64,000 nt of DNA from Sclerurus mexicanus (GCA_013396755.1 VWZF01002965.1:42181-106180); one strand, 5' to 3'; shown: positions 24,166-38,017, counted from the first letter of the stretch. Translations and numbers: made by a program. The notes: a model not told the origin generated them from the sequence alone.

Positions 24166-27100
24166 TTACTATAGTTTTGGGGCAGCATGGAGACATATGT
24201 TACACAAGACTGTACTTATCTTGATTTTTCTGTGTTGTGGGTGAGCTATAAGAGTGCAGTCAAATCCCATGTTATTGAAAGGTGCAGTGATACTGGGAAG
24301 AAAAAAATTAAAAAGTCAATAAAACTGAGGCAGCTCTAGGTAAAGTGTTGATGACTGAGGATGGTGAGATCTCAGATCATTACCTAGCTATCATGGTTCA
24401 TTTCAGTTTTGCTTGTTGCCTGTGAACATAGCTCCTTCTTTTGTGTACCTCCATGTCTTGGACTCCCTGTGAAGTCATTAACTCTTCACAAACAGTTTGC
24501 AGGAAGACTGGACAACTCATACAGTCTTCTGTATTCCTGTCACGAAGGTAACACACTAAAGATTAGACACTCCAGCACCTGTGCTTTGGGATCATTAGAC
24601 ATTTCAGCAGAAAAATTTTTAACCTTGTTCTCCAGTTCTGAAACTGGAGAACACAGCTGTGTGTCAAGTCACTGTGTCTGCTAGTCATAACCATATAAAA
24701 ATGCTATTTTGCTGCACACTGCACTTGAGGAAATGAGTGAGAAAATTGTATTTGACGTACATGTGCAGAGGAAGAGATTCACAAACCTATTACTCACGTC
24801 ATAGCTAATTTCACCAAAACATCTCAAATTTCTTCAATTCCTGCAGAAGCTCTTTTCAATTAACGTGAAATATTTAAGTAGACTCTGCTTCTGTTCTAGC
24901 ACCAGAGATCTTGAAGAAAAGAGTTTTCATATGGTGGGGCAGACTAAGCAAGCAAAACAGCCCAGAAGCACTTGGGGAAACACAGTACTTGGAAAAAACT
25001 ATTTTGAAGGGGAGCACAGAGGAAAGAAGACTGAATATCATTCTGCAATGTCACTCTAGGACTTTTTTATGCCTCTTGCTGTAACAATGTACAGTATAAG
25101 ACATGAAAAATGGGTTTCTTTGTAAAAATAGACAATGATATCTGAATTGCTACCAAAAATGAAAGGGAAAAAAAAGGAAGGAAAGAAAACAGATACTTTT
25201 GGGCCTGAGAACAATTTTGAAACATACATTTTTGTAAAGTTGGCAAGACTTGTGGGTGCCTGATGATAATTGCAAGGGGCCCTACAGGCACAACCTCAAG
25301 CCAGGACTTACTCCCGTTAATCACAGAAGATGTAAGAGGCCAAATGTACAATTAAGACAGGCTATTGCAGAAGAGGAAACAGGTCACACAATAGGAAGAT
25401 GTTCCTTTCCCCTCCCTACCTCTTGGCAAGACATGACACCACAGAAAGCAACAGTGAAATATGCTCCAGAGATGTTGTATAAAGTAAGGAAGCACTCACA
25501 TACAGCCAGGTTAAAAAAAGAGAGATGCAAGAGGCAAAAGAAACTATGTCACAATTAATATTAATCACAAAACTGATAGTATTCAAGCAATTTTGGGAGA
25601 TTCAAATGAGATATTCAGCATATAGTAACAGAGCTGACAGATTTCTGTGAAGGTTGGAATATTCATAAAACCTTACCAATCATAGGGAAAAACTTAGGAA
25701 ATCTGACAGAACAGAACCAATTAAACAAGTGGCTAAAAATTGTATCTCCTTGAATTTCATGGTTAGATTTTCAGAGTTAGCTTTTCAACATGTTAACTTC
25801 TTTTCACTGAAAGCCTGAATTCAGAGTATCAAGAGCTGTGAATCCAACCAAAGCATCATCCTTAAATGTAGGGATTGCACTGAGAGCTTTCCTCAGAAAG
25901 GAGAAATGGACCAAGTGTCTACCCTTAGAGCTGTAATGATCCCATCTTTGAATCAGCTAGCTAGAATCTGCTCCCAGCAAACTCAGCAATGGAAGCTAAA
26001 ATATCTAGAGGAGGAAGAAATCAACTACAATTGAACAGCAGCAGGATTCGTAAATGTGGTGTGCGATGAAAGATTTGTACTTTTCTGGTCAAAAGACTCT
26101 TATTGAGGCACAGAAACAAGAACCACTTAGCTTAAATCTCATATTTGGGTCTTTGTGAATCCCAAGCAGGAATCTATCAGAACTGCCCAGAAGTTACTTG
26201 AACCCAGAGTACCACTCTTCTGGCTTGGATGGCACTAGGAGATGGATGACATCTCACAAAGGTGTCCAGACTTGGTAAGACACTAAAACTGAGGATGTAA
26301 GAGCTCAAGAGCTTGTAAGACTGTGAGCCTGCACTGTCAAATGTGTACTGTACCCAAACCTTCACCTTAATTCTTCTAAGAAATCTAAATTGTTCTACAG
26401 CTCAAGATTATTTATCAGCCTAAGTCTCAGGAAAAGCAATAGGGTTTGTATACATAATATTTATATAAATACAGTGTTAAAAAAGATCTCAAGCACAGGA
26501 AAATCTTGAAAGGTTCCATTCAGGCATTCAAAATCCAAGCCACTGCATCTATTCCATCAAGTCACCTCTGAAGAAAAGCCAGAATGACTAAGAAGCAGCA
26601 CTGGGAATTGCCTAGAACCAGATTCTACATACAAGTTTGGATATACACAAGGAATTTTGCTGGAATTTAGACTTTAGTAGAAGGCCTTGAACTACACCAA
26701 AAGAACTCTGGGTTTGTGTAATAAGCCAGTTGTGTTCACAGAGGACATCTGGTGTAATTTCATATTTGGCATCCTCAGTCTGTCATTACAGATATAACTT
26801 TAATGTTTATCATAATTCATCCCACAATTTTTTTTTGGTCTTTGCCTAGTAAAAGAAGAGAAGACTTCTCAATTCACTGGTGAGAAATAAAGATTTGGAG
26901 CCTTGGGTGTAATAATGTAATCAATATGTAAGCTTGGGAGAAAACCCAGGTTTTTTCAACATTCACAAGTTCTTGTTTTGCAGTTCTGAAGCACCAAGAT
27001 CAAACTTTTAAGACCTCGGTTCGAATGTTTTTCTGGAAATAAAAAAAAAAGATCAGAAATCATTTCAAGAATTAATTGTGTGTCTATTGAGGAAACATGT

Positions 27101-30100
27101 AATGTTTTGCAGGGTTGGTTTAACTATACCTGGATAACTTGTGGAAGAAGAGTTTACACAGGGTTTTAGAAGAAAAGTAAGTGTACTGAAGGAAGATGAT
27201 TCATGGGCGAGGAAGTGTCAAGCCTTCTCTTAGAAGGCAAAGCTGGAATAAATTCATAGTGAAGAGGATTTGGCAGTGGGGAAAGCAAGGAAACAAGGCA
27301 GCTGCGAAGAAAAGCTTTAATCTCTACAGGCTCTGGATGAGAATTAGCTGTCGCAATACATTTAGGGGTGGAAGACATCATGGTAAGTTAATTCCAAGGT
27401 GTAGAAAGTGTCTATGAGATATGACATATCGCTAAAAGGATGAAAATATGAAGTAAAGAGAAGGTGACTCGGATAGGGCAGGTCCCAATAGTAGATAAAT
27501 CATGCAAAGGTACATGAGAAAGTCAGATTAGCAGCAAACCAGCTGGAATTTTCTCCATTTGAGAGGAGGATGAATTATTTTGATAGAATTATCCCCGGAG
27601 AGGTGTCAAGCTTTAAAAAATCTGGTTTCAGAGCCAGAACATCATAAATGGACTTTATTTACATGTCTTGGAGCAGGATGTGTTTTCCTATGCCTGTTAG
27701 CACAATCCAGAGGATTAACCCAATTACAGCTTCTCTCACATTTTTGCCCATAGGCAAGGGCAACGAGAGAACATATGAAAGATTACTTAATATGTAAAAA
27801 CTCAAAGTCCTTTCTTTTTAAGTTCCAGCTGGGTCCATAATATCTTTGGTGTCTCAAATTTTTTCCTGGAAGGTGGCATCTTAAACTTTATCTCTGCAAA
27901 TTTTGATTAAAATCACATATAAACCTACAATATTCTGATCCTGTTCTTGCTCCATGATAACTCCAGACTCAGTCAGCTAGAGGACAAATGCAAGAAAGAA
28001 GTAAATGCCTTCTATGAGCTTCTCATCAAATTTATAACAAGGGAAAAGCTGTCTTGACTAGAGATACAGTTCAAACTAATAGTTGGAATTATGACGCCAG
28101 TAAAGGCAAAAAAAACCAGAGAAGAAAATATGTGGCAAACAGAGAAAATTGGAAATACACATAAATAAAAAATGCAGATGGTTCTGTGTCTTGCACAGAG
28201 GCAGGAGAGTTCATGAAATGAAATGAGGCATGTACCCATCTGTGCATAGACTAAAATGTCCAAAAAGGGAGAATCAGATCAAATGTTCAATTGCTGAGAG
28301 AAATTGCTGACTATTACTCCTTTTATCATGGGGAAAGTTTCTGTTTGGACTTAGAATCTTCACCATTGGTGTGTCCTCTTTCTATAGCAGTACTGCCAGT
28401 AGCTTTCTAAGGATTAAGCTTTGGCAGCCTGCAGAGTTTGCTTTGAGGTATGACTTGGAAAGGAAGTAAAATCACTTCAGACTGGAAGCTCTTCCATCTC
28501 AGGGACAGATGAAACAGATGCTGTGAGAGATGGAAAGCCAGCACCCTGCAGACTGCTCTGTGGTCTCTCACACAGGCAGTGCACCAGGAGATTAACCTCA
28601 TGCCCACACAGTAGGAAGAGGGGGGAAATACTCTTCTGTGCATAGTCAGTAGGTGGGGAAAGCCCCAGAGCAGCCAACCAGCCTCCTTATCCTGACCCCT
28701 CAGTACCCCCACAGATAAACTTTTCTCTTTCATCCTCACCCTGGGGCTGTGTGAGTATTCATTTTCAGTAACTCATTCTCCAGAGGTGAGACACTTGCTT
28801 ACATTCACTTCAAACACAGTTCATATTTGCTCATCACTGGGATCAGGCCCTTGCCAGACAAATCTATAAATATTGGTCAGAAATAGGAATAATGAAGTGC
28901 TGTGGAGATATGCACATGTAGCAAAAATATATGTTTACCATTCTGCTATACTCCTCCTTGGCAAAGCTGTGTCTCTCGCACTCTTGATGCATCCCTTCTC
29001 TAAAAAGCAGATTCTTGGTGCATTCATTGGTAGTAATTCCCCTTTCCTACAAACACATCTGTTTCTTAAACTATGTCATAGCCCCTATTGGTTCTTCAAG
29101 GCAAATTCCACTAATGCCAGAGGAGTTTGCTGATTTTTTTTTTCTTTTCTGTCCCCTGGGCTTTTATGGAAGAGAAAGTGAGGATGAACACAATAAAAAC
29201 AATTTGAACTTGGCCTATAAATAAAAGATTACAAATCAACGCTGATAAATTCATCCCTTGAAAAATTTCAGAAGAGCTACCACAGGTCAGCTTTGTATCA
29301 TACCTTATCTTATTAGGGATTAATATGCTTTCAGAGAAAGGTGCATAAAATCCTCCCTTTATCCTGCGATTTGCTTCCCAACCAGCTTAATCAGATGAAC
29401 TGTCATAACAAGTGTCCTTAGTAGTTATATCTTTTCCCAAACAATGTTGAGTAATTTGGCCTAATGCAGTGTTTCCCTTGGTGTATGAAAAAAGGACAGG
29501 AAAAACCAGAATTTTATTTATGAATTCAGAGAGTAGTTTTGTTCTGTGAAGGTATGAAGAGGGTCTAGGAAGCACCAGAAAAAAATGTCCCGTGTTTAAG
29601 ACAAAAATCATCTATTTAGTGCTTTCAGCATAGATTTTAGACATTATTTGTGGCCTAGCTAGGATAGTTAGTGCTAGATCTTAAGAAATGAGCTGTAAAT
29701 GTATGTGTGACCCCACTGGATAACTGAGAAACACCATCAGGAGTTTTTGCTTCATCATTCACCCCATGATACAGGGGAGCCACAAATGGAGGTGGCTAAG
29801 GGACAAACACATACATGGGTTCAGTGTAACTCATTAATGGTTTCTTTGAGCAGACCTGTGACTGAGCAGAGACCTGAGCAAAGCACAGACCCACTCAGAA
29901 CCAGCAGACTCCCTCCTGGTCTCTCTGTGTGCCACAAGACACAGCTATGAGAGTATTGTTCTGGAAATGCTAGTTGTCATTGGGAACAGGCCTGGAAGGA
30001 GAGACAACAGATACCATCTTTATGTGACTCCAGTGAAGGTAATACTGTGCAAATGCAATTTAGAGAAGGAAAATGGCTATTCCAGGTGATGGAAGGACTG

Positions 30101-31387
30101 TGTAGTGCCCAGACAAATGCCTCTGTATCACGAGATGCATTAGCAACAGTGTTGGGTTAAAGTCCTTTTATCTGCTCTGAAACAGACATGGTGTGAGGGA
30201 GAGTGGCAGGCAACTTCATGCCTCAGGGAGAATCATTTCATTTCTTTCCATCTCTGACACTCTCCTTAGTGTTGCTCACATCTAATTTCACAGGAAGTGG
30301 TTCAAGAGAAGATGTGTCATTCCAGATGTATTTGCACATGAGTAACTGAATCTTGTGACCCTGACTGGCATCTCTGGAAATACTACTAACAAATAAGCCC
30401 CTTATGTTTTACAAGAATGCAGTTTTTCACCTAAGCAAACATATTTTTTGGTAGAAGCATGGGATTTTCTGCATCAACTCGTGTTATTATCAAGTCTCCA
30501 GCCTATTGCATGGACAGCAGCCAGAGAGTGGAAAAGATGAACTACATTCCCACCAAATAAGAAAATACCCTCTCCCTGTTTCACAGTCTTTTGTAAATTC
30601 TTATCAGCTCAAGGTGAGCCACGATGATCATAGCATCTGACCAGCTCAAGTCTTTCCAGCATGTCCCTTTTCTTCATTCCAATTAACTCCCCCAAATCAC
30701 TGCAATTCAGATTCCATTAGCACAGAAATAAGTGCAGACTGTGAGTCAGCCTGCCCAAATGTAACCATTTCCTCACTGCAGCTTCCAAAGGGAAAAGAAG
30801 GATTTTTTCTGGAACAGCCAATACCCAGGAATAGAGTGATGTTCACACTCATGTTCCCAGTGTGCTTCAAAAAACAGGTTTTTTTAAACATCCATGTGTA
30901 CACAGCACACATCTACACCCAGAAACATTTTCACAGATCAGAAATTAATAGAACATTAAAGCTAAAAGTAGTAGTTGCAATGTAAGAGTGGGAGTATTTA
31001 TATGGCAAAGATGGATTCTAAACCATTGTAAATACCATAATAATCTGTTCAGTGAAGTTAAGCTGCCAGCTCTTGACTTGGATGGCAGGATCCCTCACCT
31101 GAATTCACACAATTCCATTAAAAATTAATTAGACTACTGTCTCACAATCTGAAATAAATTGAGTCTGAAGTACATAAATGGAGCTGTAACTTCTTTGAGG
31201 AGAAAGTATTCAGCTCTGAGTTGATTCAGAGCTTCTTTTGGAAACTCTTCCCAGTCCACACCTATACAGATACCTCATATAAGAATATATCTGTACCTCT
31301 GGAGAATTTCAGACAGTAGCATTTGTCACCCTTTGTTCACAGTGGACAGCACAATAAATCTCCCTGATGTTGCAAATAACTATGGTC
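24166..31387. other. Unique non-coding DNA, no gene seen
   Basis: This 7.2 kb has no supported gene. Frames of 80-110 residues occur (25,250-25,558 plus and 28,407-28,739 minus, for example) but show no family match, no convincing splice sites and no strong composition signal. A perfect 12-bp hairpin at 24,626-24,653 is listed separately. The rest is unremarkable AT-rich sequence. Confidence 0.7.
24626..24653. repeat. Perfect 12-bp inverted repeat, 4-base loop
   Basis: TGTTCTCCAGTT and AACTGGAGAACA are exact reverse complements separated by CTGA. By simple counting, a perfect 12-bp stem at a given loop size is expected about 0.004 times in 64 kb of random sequence. The outer ends are TGTTCT and AGAACA, which are steroid-receptor half-site words, but their spacing is not that of a normal receptor element. 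There is no T run after it, and it is too short for a microRNA precursor. Confidence 0.95.
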
Positions 31388-31470
31388 ATCTGCCATGGTT
31401 TAATGGTGCTGAGTCAAAATGGTTGGACTCGATGGTCCTAGAGGTCTTTTCCAACCTTAATGATTCTATT
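31388..31470 (+). mobile_element. CR1 LINE 3' end, plus orientation
   Basis: About 80 bases are a near-intact CR1 terminus: ATGGTTTAATGGTGCTGAG, then ATGGTTGGACTCGATGGTCC, then TAGAGGTCTTTTCCAACC and TTAATGATTCTATT. It runs directly into the pyrimidine tract, which probably grew from the CR1 tail. It is the least diverged CR1 end in the window and is 5'-truncated to the last part of the 3' UTR. Confidence 0.93.
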
Positions 31471-31617
31471 CCTTCCTTCCTTCCTTCCTCCCTTCCTCCC
31501 TTCATCCCTCCCTCCCTTCCTCCCTCTCTCATCCTTCCCTATTTTAATCCTTCCCTATTTTCCTCCTTCCCTCCTTTCATCCTTCCCTCTTTTCCTCTTT
31601 CCCTCCTTCCTTCCCAA
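31468..31617 (+). repeat. Long (CTTC)n-derived polypyrimidine tract
   Basis: About 150 bases are nearly pure C and T on the plus strand. They begin with CCTTCCTTCCTTCC and degrade into CCTCCCTTC and ATCCTTCCCTATTTT words that repeat roughly every 20 bases. A 123-residue frame (31,333-31,704) across it reads as serine/proline/leucine repeats and is an artefact. It starts at the CR1 3' end, consistent with microsatellite growth from a LINE tail. Confidence 0.95.
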
Positions 31618-32821
31618 AAACATTTAAGCCTAAAAATAAATTTAATTTTAGAAATAAATTTAATGCTAGTGAAGGCTAATAGTCTGGGAATAGTCTGCTC
31701 TTAAACCTGTTTTTGCTGTGCTACATAGTTCAGAGTATGCAAATTTACATTATAAAAAGTGCTCTTTTTGGTATTATGGTGTGATGCTTTGGGTAAGTAA
31801 TAAACATTTAAGAATTCTCAAACATATATTTTAGATATTGCTGTAATGATCCATGCTTTTAAACAGCCTCCAAATGCTAATTGAAATGTCATTCCCTTAC
31901 AACCCCTTTCAAAACTGTATAATGAAAGTGTATTTGATAAACTCCTCCCCCTTCTAAACATTTAAATAGAAACAAAAACTTCTTACTTCCTTGTAGAACC
32001 AAAGGGAAAAGGACCACCAGCATTTTTTGCCTTCTGGTCATCTGGAACCAGTGCAATCCTTTTTATTTTTTTTTCACTTTTATTTTTCTCCTCTGTTGAA
32101 AGCTGTTGGAGTTTTAGCACAAGCTTCTAAAGACTAACGTAATGATATTGTAAAGGAAAGATAAAAATGAAACAGATTAAAAGTAATTAAAAAAAATAAT
32201 TAACCCCACAAAAGCCAGAAAGTTTATAGCACAGGAAAACCCTTCATAGTTACATTCAGTGTATTTGGGAAAATATGTTATAAATTGTTCTAGTTTCTAT
32301 CAAAATTTTGAAAACATCTACTGATAAGAGCAGCTATTTGACCGAATGATTAGGAATGTGCTGAAACAGGCATTGATAACCAGCCAAACAGGAATGTTTT
32401 CATAAATGGGGGTCCTAGAGAATTAGCCAGGGGCGGTCACATTTACTTTATATTCTGCAATGCAGAGCTTTTAACTATCCTGTAAAAAGGTAATGGTTTT
32501 CTTGAAAATCTGAGTAAATACCTTCAAATTTCTTATCAAATTTTTTTTAAAATTATAAATGGGTAGGAAATTTGATGGCATGGTGACTTTAAGAATATTA
32601 CTGGAATCCTAAAAATTTAAACCAACCATGAATCTTCTTTTCCATTTCTAATAGTTTAAGTAATTTTTACCCTGTTGATTGACAGGCTTCATTTTGAAAA
32701 AGTAGTTCAAAAATCCTATTGTGTCCTGCCTGTGTTTTCCACAAAATCAGTAGAGTTTGTGTTTTAAGGTGTTATTATTAGAAAACACAAGCTTTCTGCA
32801 GTGCTTTGTGGTGTAACTATC

Positions 32822-32877
32822 TAACAAAACAAAACAAAACAAAACAAAACAGAAACAAACAACAAAACAAAACAAAG
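32822..32877 (+). repeat. (AAAAC)n microsatellite
   Basis: Six or more AAAAC/CAAAA units, then interruptions (AGAAACAAACAAC), then further AAAAC units. The minus-strand poly-phenylalanine/cysteine frame over it is an artefact. Confidence 0.95.
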
Positions 32878-34959
32878 CTGTATTTTCCTGTTTGTCAGTT
32901 CTTATCCAAGGCACTTTTCTCACCTCTATCCTCTGTTGGAAGTGATTACAACTCATCCTGCCTTTCATGAGCAGGATAAAAGTGAATTGACATATAGCAC
33001 TGCTTGGTTTCATTGCTCTGACAAAACTTGTTGCATAACATGAGCAATTAAATGCAGATTTTACAACCAGGTGTCACAAGTAAATCTATTGTTAACAGGC
33101 CCTTATTGCCCTTGACAAGCCCATCCTGCTGACTGGAACCCCTTGCTGGCTCTGGGTAGACATAGGTGCTGAGCATCTGGTTATTCACCATGCACCTTCT
33201 GCCCAGTGAAATTCATGTCACCCCAGTGTCGTCACCTCCTGAGGAAGCTCAGGAGTTGCTCTGGCCTCGCCAGTGTGTGCAAATCAGGATCTGATGGTTG
33301 GAAAGCTCCTCTGACCTCACCAAGACAGCACCTTTGTCAGTGTTCCTCATGCCCTGGACAGAAAGTCGTGTGTTTGGAAAACCTGATGGTCTGAAAAGCC
33401 TTCCTGGCAAATGCCTTTCTTTCTTTGTGCAAGGGAGTGATTTTTGATGCTGTTGATTCAGAAGGATGCTTATTACCACACTGGACCAGGTTTTATATTT
33501 CTTCCCACCACTAAGGACACATGATCTCTTCCTCTGATTCCTCGATTCATGATTCCTCCAATTTTCCAAATGCCTGCTGTTTACAAGAGCAAAAGGGAAA
33601 GGGAATAGCATCTGATCCTAAACCTGACTGTAGATTTTTCATTCATATTGTGGAAAAGGATTGTGATTTTGGCAACTGTAAACCATTGTCACAGAAGTAC
33701 ACATGGCAGGCATTGATTTTTAAGTCCTTGTACTCTTCAAAGTGTGGTGGTATAAACCTAGAATAAGTTCACTCAAATGGAAAGTTGTTGAGGCAAGAGC
33801 ACTGGCATCTCAGCAAAAGTTTGCTGCAGGTTAGATCCTAAAATATAGCCAGAAAAATGTTCTCATTGCCTCTTGAGCTCATTTATTTTAAGTAATCCAA
33901 AGGATATAGAGGTAGAAGTACTATTTAATTTCGTGTCTATGTAGGCTGAAAAACAGTGAGAAGACTAAACATGTTTTTAAGGTTGGATCAACTTTTTTAC
34001 ACTTTAAAAATGCTTCAATCTATAAAATTAAGTTTGAGACACTTTTCTGAAGGAAGGTTTCCTTTTCTAAAAAGTTTGTGTTTTCATACTCTAAATTTCA
34101 AAGAAGAGTAACTGGATCAAACCTTTTACAAGTCCAAATCTACAATGAGCAACTTTGTTTCAGGTCAAGCAGATTATCTAGGATGATCTGGACTGTTTTG
34201 CTCCTTTCCTAATTGAGAGAAACAAAACCATTTTGAGGCATCCTGTTGCTATGGTTATTTCTAATTCAATCAGAAGGAGAATGCTGTTCTCATTAAAAGA
34301 GGCATCCAGACATTTCTGATTCTTTCTCTCCCAAATGTTCAAGGGCCATCTAGACTGAGAAGAACTGCATTAAAAAAAAAAAAAATTAAAAAAATAAATA
34401 GAGAGGATCTTCAGAGTAAGAATGTAATCTGTATCTTGGTACATTTGTGATTGTTGGGTCGTGTTGAAAGGGGTCACTTTGAAATAAGGTAAATGGGTTG
34501 CATAGACCTCCATGGTTGGCATCACTATGGAAATGTAGTTTTTGTTGTGATACTGATTGTTCATTTTGAAAGGAATTTATTTACAGGCTAGGAAAGGATG
34601 GCTTTCAGTATCAGTTCTGTCCAAAAACCAAGGCTTGTAAACAGGCTGTCTCTTTATCTGAGGCTGTTCTCAACATGTACTTGAGAAAAGCAGTGTTCCA
34701 AGAGAACCTGATTCTGAGAGACCTGGTGACCATGTTATATTGCTGAGTAAAGTGGGATGCTGAGGCTTTCTCAGAAGCACTGGCAGGAGATATAAGGAAA
34801 ATAATATTTGCTATTTGTGCAGAAGGATTTCCACTAGACAGAGGAACAGTGCTGCTGTTTGTCTGGCACAGGTGCATGTTTAATCGACAGCAGAGTGTGT
34901 CCAAATAGAAGTCAACAGAAATGCCCCATTAGAGGAAAATGACACTGTAGGATGCTGTT

Positions 34960-35660
34960 GCCATGTGTAGCCAAGTACACACCTGTGTCCATCCAACCTT
35001 CTCCACACTTAGGGCAGAGGGTGGGAAGGAAAATCTTGTGTGCAAGCCAGGCAGGAGCAGCCACCTGCTCCCAGTGTCCCTTGGGAGGGCTTTTCCCACT
35101 CACCTGCCAGGCTTCGTAGCAACTGCAAGCCACGGCCTGAAAACATCCACCCAGAACACTGCTGGCCAGGCTGTTCTGGAGGGGACCTGTGTTTGTGCCC
35201 CATTAGCGTGAGACAAGGGATCCTGTGTGGTCGGAGGGACTGCACAAAGAACCCACTGTGGTCGAGCGGGGAAACCCACCGGAGGCATGCACAGCCATGG
35301 GATGGAGTCCTTCGCTGGAGAACTCCCTGCTCCCAAGCTTACCAACCAAAATCACATTAACTTAATCATCTTAATTCAATTTATTATGCCCAGCTAGTGA
35401 GTGGCATGCTTTTGGCTGAAGCAGCCCATGTGAAATCTGGGGTGGGAAGAGGAGCATGTCTACGGCTGGTCTTTACCCTTGGGAGCCAGTGGCACAGAGA
35501 AGACCCTCAGGCAGGTTTGGCTGTGTGGGAGCACTGGTGCCAGCATGTTCACGCTCTTTTCTCCACTCAGGCAAAGCCTCTGAGTCACCATTGCCTTTGT
35601 GTCTCACCAGGTCACTCACCTGCAAGTAAAGCATGAGTAGGGTACACTGCTGCCTTGCTC
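34960..35660. other. GC-richer segment, unassigned
   Basis: This roughly 700-base segment has more GC and more CpGs than its surroundings, clustered near 35,110-35,320 (GGTCGGAGG and GGTCGAGCGGGG, for example). Frames on both strands run 70-106 codons with no recognisable motif, so I do not call a gene. Directly after lies an AT-rich patch, TTAATTCAATTTATTATG at 35,370-35,387, with homeodomain-like words. It could be a decayed insertion, a regulatory element or nothing. Confidence 0.3.
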
Positions 35661-36439
35661 AGAAACAAGGGTAATAACACACAGGGAGGTGTTACTAGCG
35701 GTCAGGTGAAGAACATTTGCTTCATCAGACTGAAGAAGAGAGAAAATATTTAAAACAAAACATAACACAAAAAAAAAAAACACACACAAAAACACCATCT
35801 AAGTGTTTTAAATGCAATGGATCTAATCACATGTCCTTTGAGCCAAGGTATACGGTTTTGGGATTCTGGTTTCTCTCTGCAGGGTTCAGATGAGTCGCAA
35901 GGACAAAAATGCAAAAAGTAACATATTTTGGCTGTAGGAATGAACGCCAGGAGTGTTATAGAAAGTTGCAGTGCCCTCTAGACTTCATAAGAGGTCCCTG
36001 ACCTATGTCTGCCTGTTTTGAGACTCCTGCATCTACTGACAATTACCCCTTCCATGATAAGAACTGTGCATGAGTCTGTGATTAAATCCAGCACGTCTCC
36101 CTGTCCATTTTGACACTTTGGACCAGTATCAACTTGGAAGAAGCAGCGCTGTCTGTTGAATTGCAATGAGTAAATGTAACCTGGTTTTTGTTGGTTTGTT
36201 TTTTTTTCAATAAACCTGCGGTATATGGACAATGCTCTCCCTCAGGGAAATGTTCTCATCAGCTTGATTCATGGAAAGTTACTCATCTTTCTACCTCAAG
36301 GAAAGAATATGTACTTAATTCCTGAGAACAGACTATTACATCACGTGTGAGAAGATAGTTTAGTGTGAGGCAGAGCTCTAAGAACTTCCAAAGGCAGCAA
36401 AGTTTGCCGAGCAATCAGATGCAGTACAAATGAATTTGT

Positions 36440-36845
36440 AGCATCTATAGGAAATACTTCACAATTAGTTTATTATGAACATTCTTGTCCTCTGAGATGA
36501 CCTAATACTACTGGCCTTTTCCACCTCATATTTTGCTTGATGTGCAAGTTACAGCAGATATTCTTGCATTACTTAACTAATTGTCATCACTTGCTTGATT
36601 CATTCCATTATATTATTTGTGGTATCCCATGAAAGCCTTGTAAAAGTGTGCTTGCACATCATTATTATGGGGTACTGATGTCAAACTGGGAAAATGCCAT
36701 GAGGTAAATGCCTAATAAATCATTGACCTCTGAGAAATGCGTGATACAAATAGATTATGTGTACTTGGAAATATAATATGAATGAAGAACTGCACATGAT
36801 CTTATTAGGTTTGATTATTGACAGAGCAAACAGGTATGACAGTAA
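36440..36845. promoter_or_regulatory. Possible regulatory element with TALE-type sites
   Basis: TTGATTATTGACAG at 36,811-36,824 joins a PBX-like TGATT and a MEIS-like TGACAG with a few bases between. A second TGACAG lies at 36,837-36,842. The 400 bases before it are AT-rich, repeat-free and complex. Assignment as regulatory DNA is inference from motif pairing and texture. Confidence 0.15.
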
Positions 36846-38017
36846 GTTTTCTGAGGTACAAGATATAAGCTGGAGCAATTATTTTTGTGGAAAAAAAATT
36901 GCTGTGACTGAAGCCTTTTGATGTGGCTGAATATTTTTCTCACCTGACACTGCCTGCCCTTGTCTGATCTTAAATGTGGATTAGGGAATCTTGCTGAAGG
37001 GTTGGCTGGAGTACCAAGATTATTTCAACATAATATCATTTTAATATAAAGTGTGTTTTTGTTGGCTTCTGTGTGCCTTATTATCTTTCTAAAAAAAAAA
37101 AAATGGCTTTAACTGACATTTGCAGAATCCGTATTTTCCTGTATTATATTAGGGGAACCTAACCTACAAAAAAAAAGCTAAAAGAGTTCTTGTGTGAGTA
37201 GGGTCTTGGATTAAGACTAAGATGTTACTTGGAAGTAAGAGACCTGTGCTAACAGGGTGCTGTGCTTGACCTAAGAAGCCTTGTACTTACAGGCTGGGTT
37301 TGTTAGCTTGGAAATAAAGTCATAGCAACACAGCAGAATGGCATCTCTCCAATATATGGCTCAGAGGAGGCTGAGTCTGTCCACACATGCCTGTGTTAGC
37401 AAGACCTTGCTTTTCCTGGACTAGGTGCTCAAAGGCCCATTTAGTGCCTCAAATCCAAACCTGGTTTTCTTAAACTCCTCGTTCAGCTGTGGTCTCATGC
37501 TGATGATGAGAGCCACAAATGTTCTTCTGGCTCCTAGAGGTCTGCTTGGTGTGCCCAGGACTGCCTCATACTTGAAAACACTGAGTTAGAGATTTCCCTT
37601 TCCATCTAACCTGTAGAGCTGGACCAATGGGTGTGTTCAGCACATTCCTACCCAAACTGCCTCTGCTCAAATCATTGTCTGTAGCAGAGAAAAATGAGCT
37701 TTTTCATCCAGAACTTCACTGGCTCATGCACAGGTTATACATACAGACTGTTTCTGCACACCAGTCTATATGGATGATGAAAGACACAATGGTCATCAGT
37801 AAAGCAGGTTTCCCTGTTTTATCTCATGGCTTGTCTTTTATAGTATTTATTGCAGCTAGGTTGGATATGGAAAGTGGAGGGGACTAGCCACAATCACAGT
37901 AGTTGGTCAGCCAATTCAGAGGTAAAAGCACTGAGATCCAGATCCACTAGGAAAAGCATGGTATTGAACACAAGGCTTTCATATCAGAGCAGAAAGACTC
38001 CAACATGTCACAATATG

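Noticed and set aside
27018..27025. tRNA B-box-like GGTTCGAA
   Set aside because: The remainder of the B box and the A box do not fit, and no cloverleaf can be drawn around it.
31333..31704. 123-codon plus-strand frame rich in serine, proline and leucine
   Set aside because: It is the translation of the CR1 tail and the CTTC-derived pyrimidine tract, so it is not a gene.
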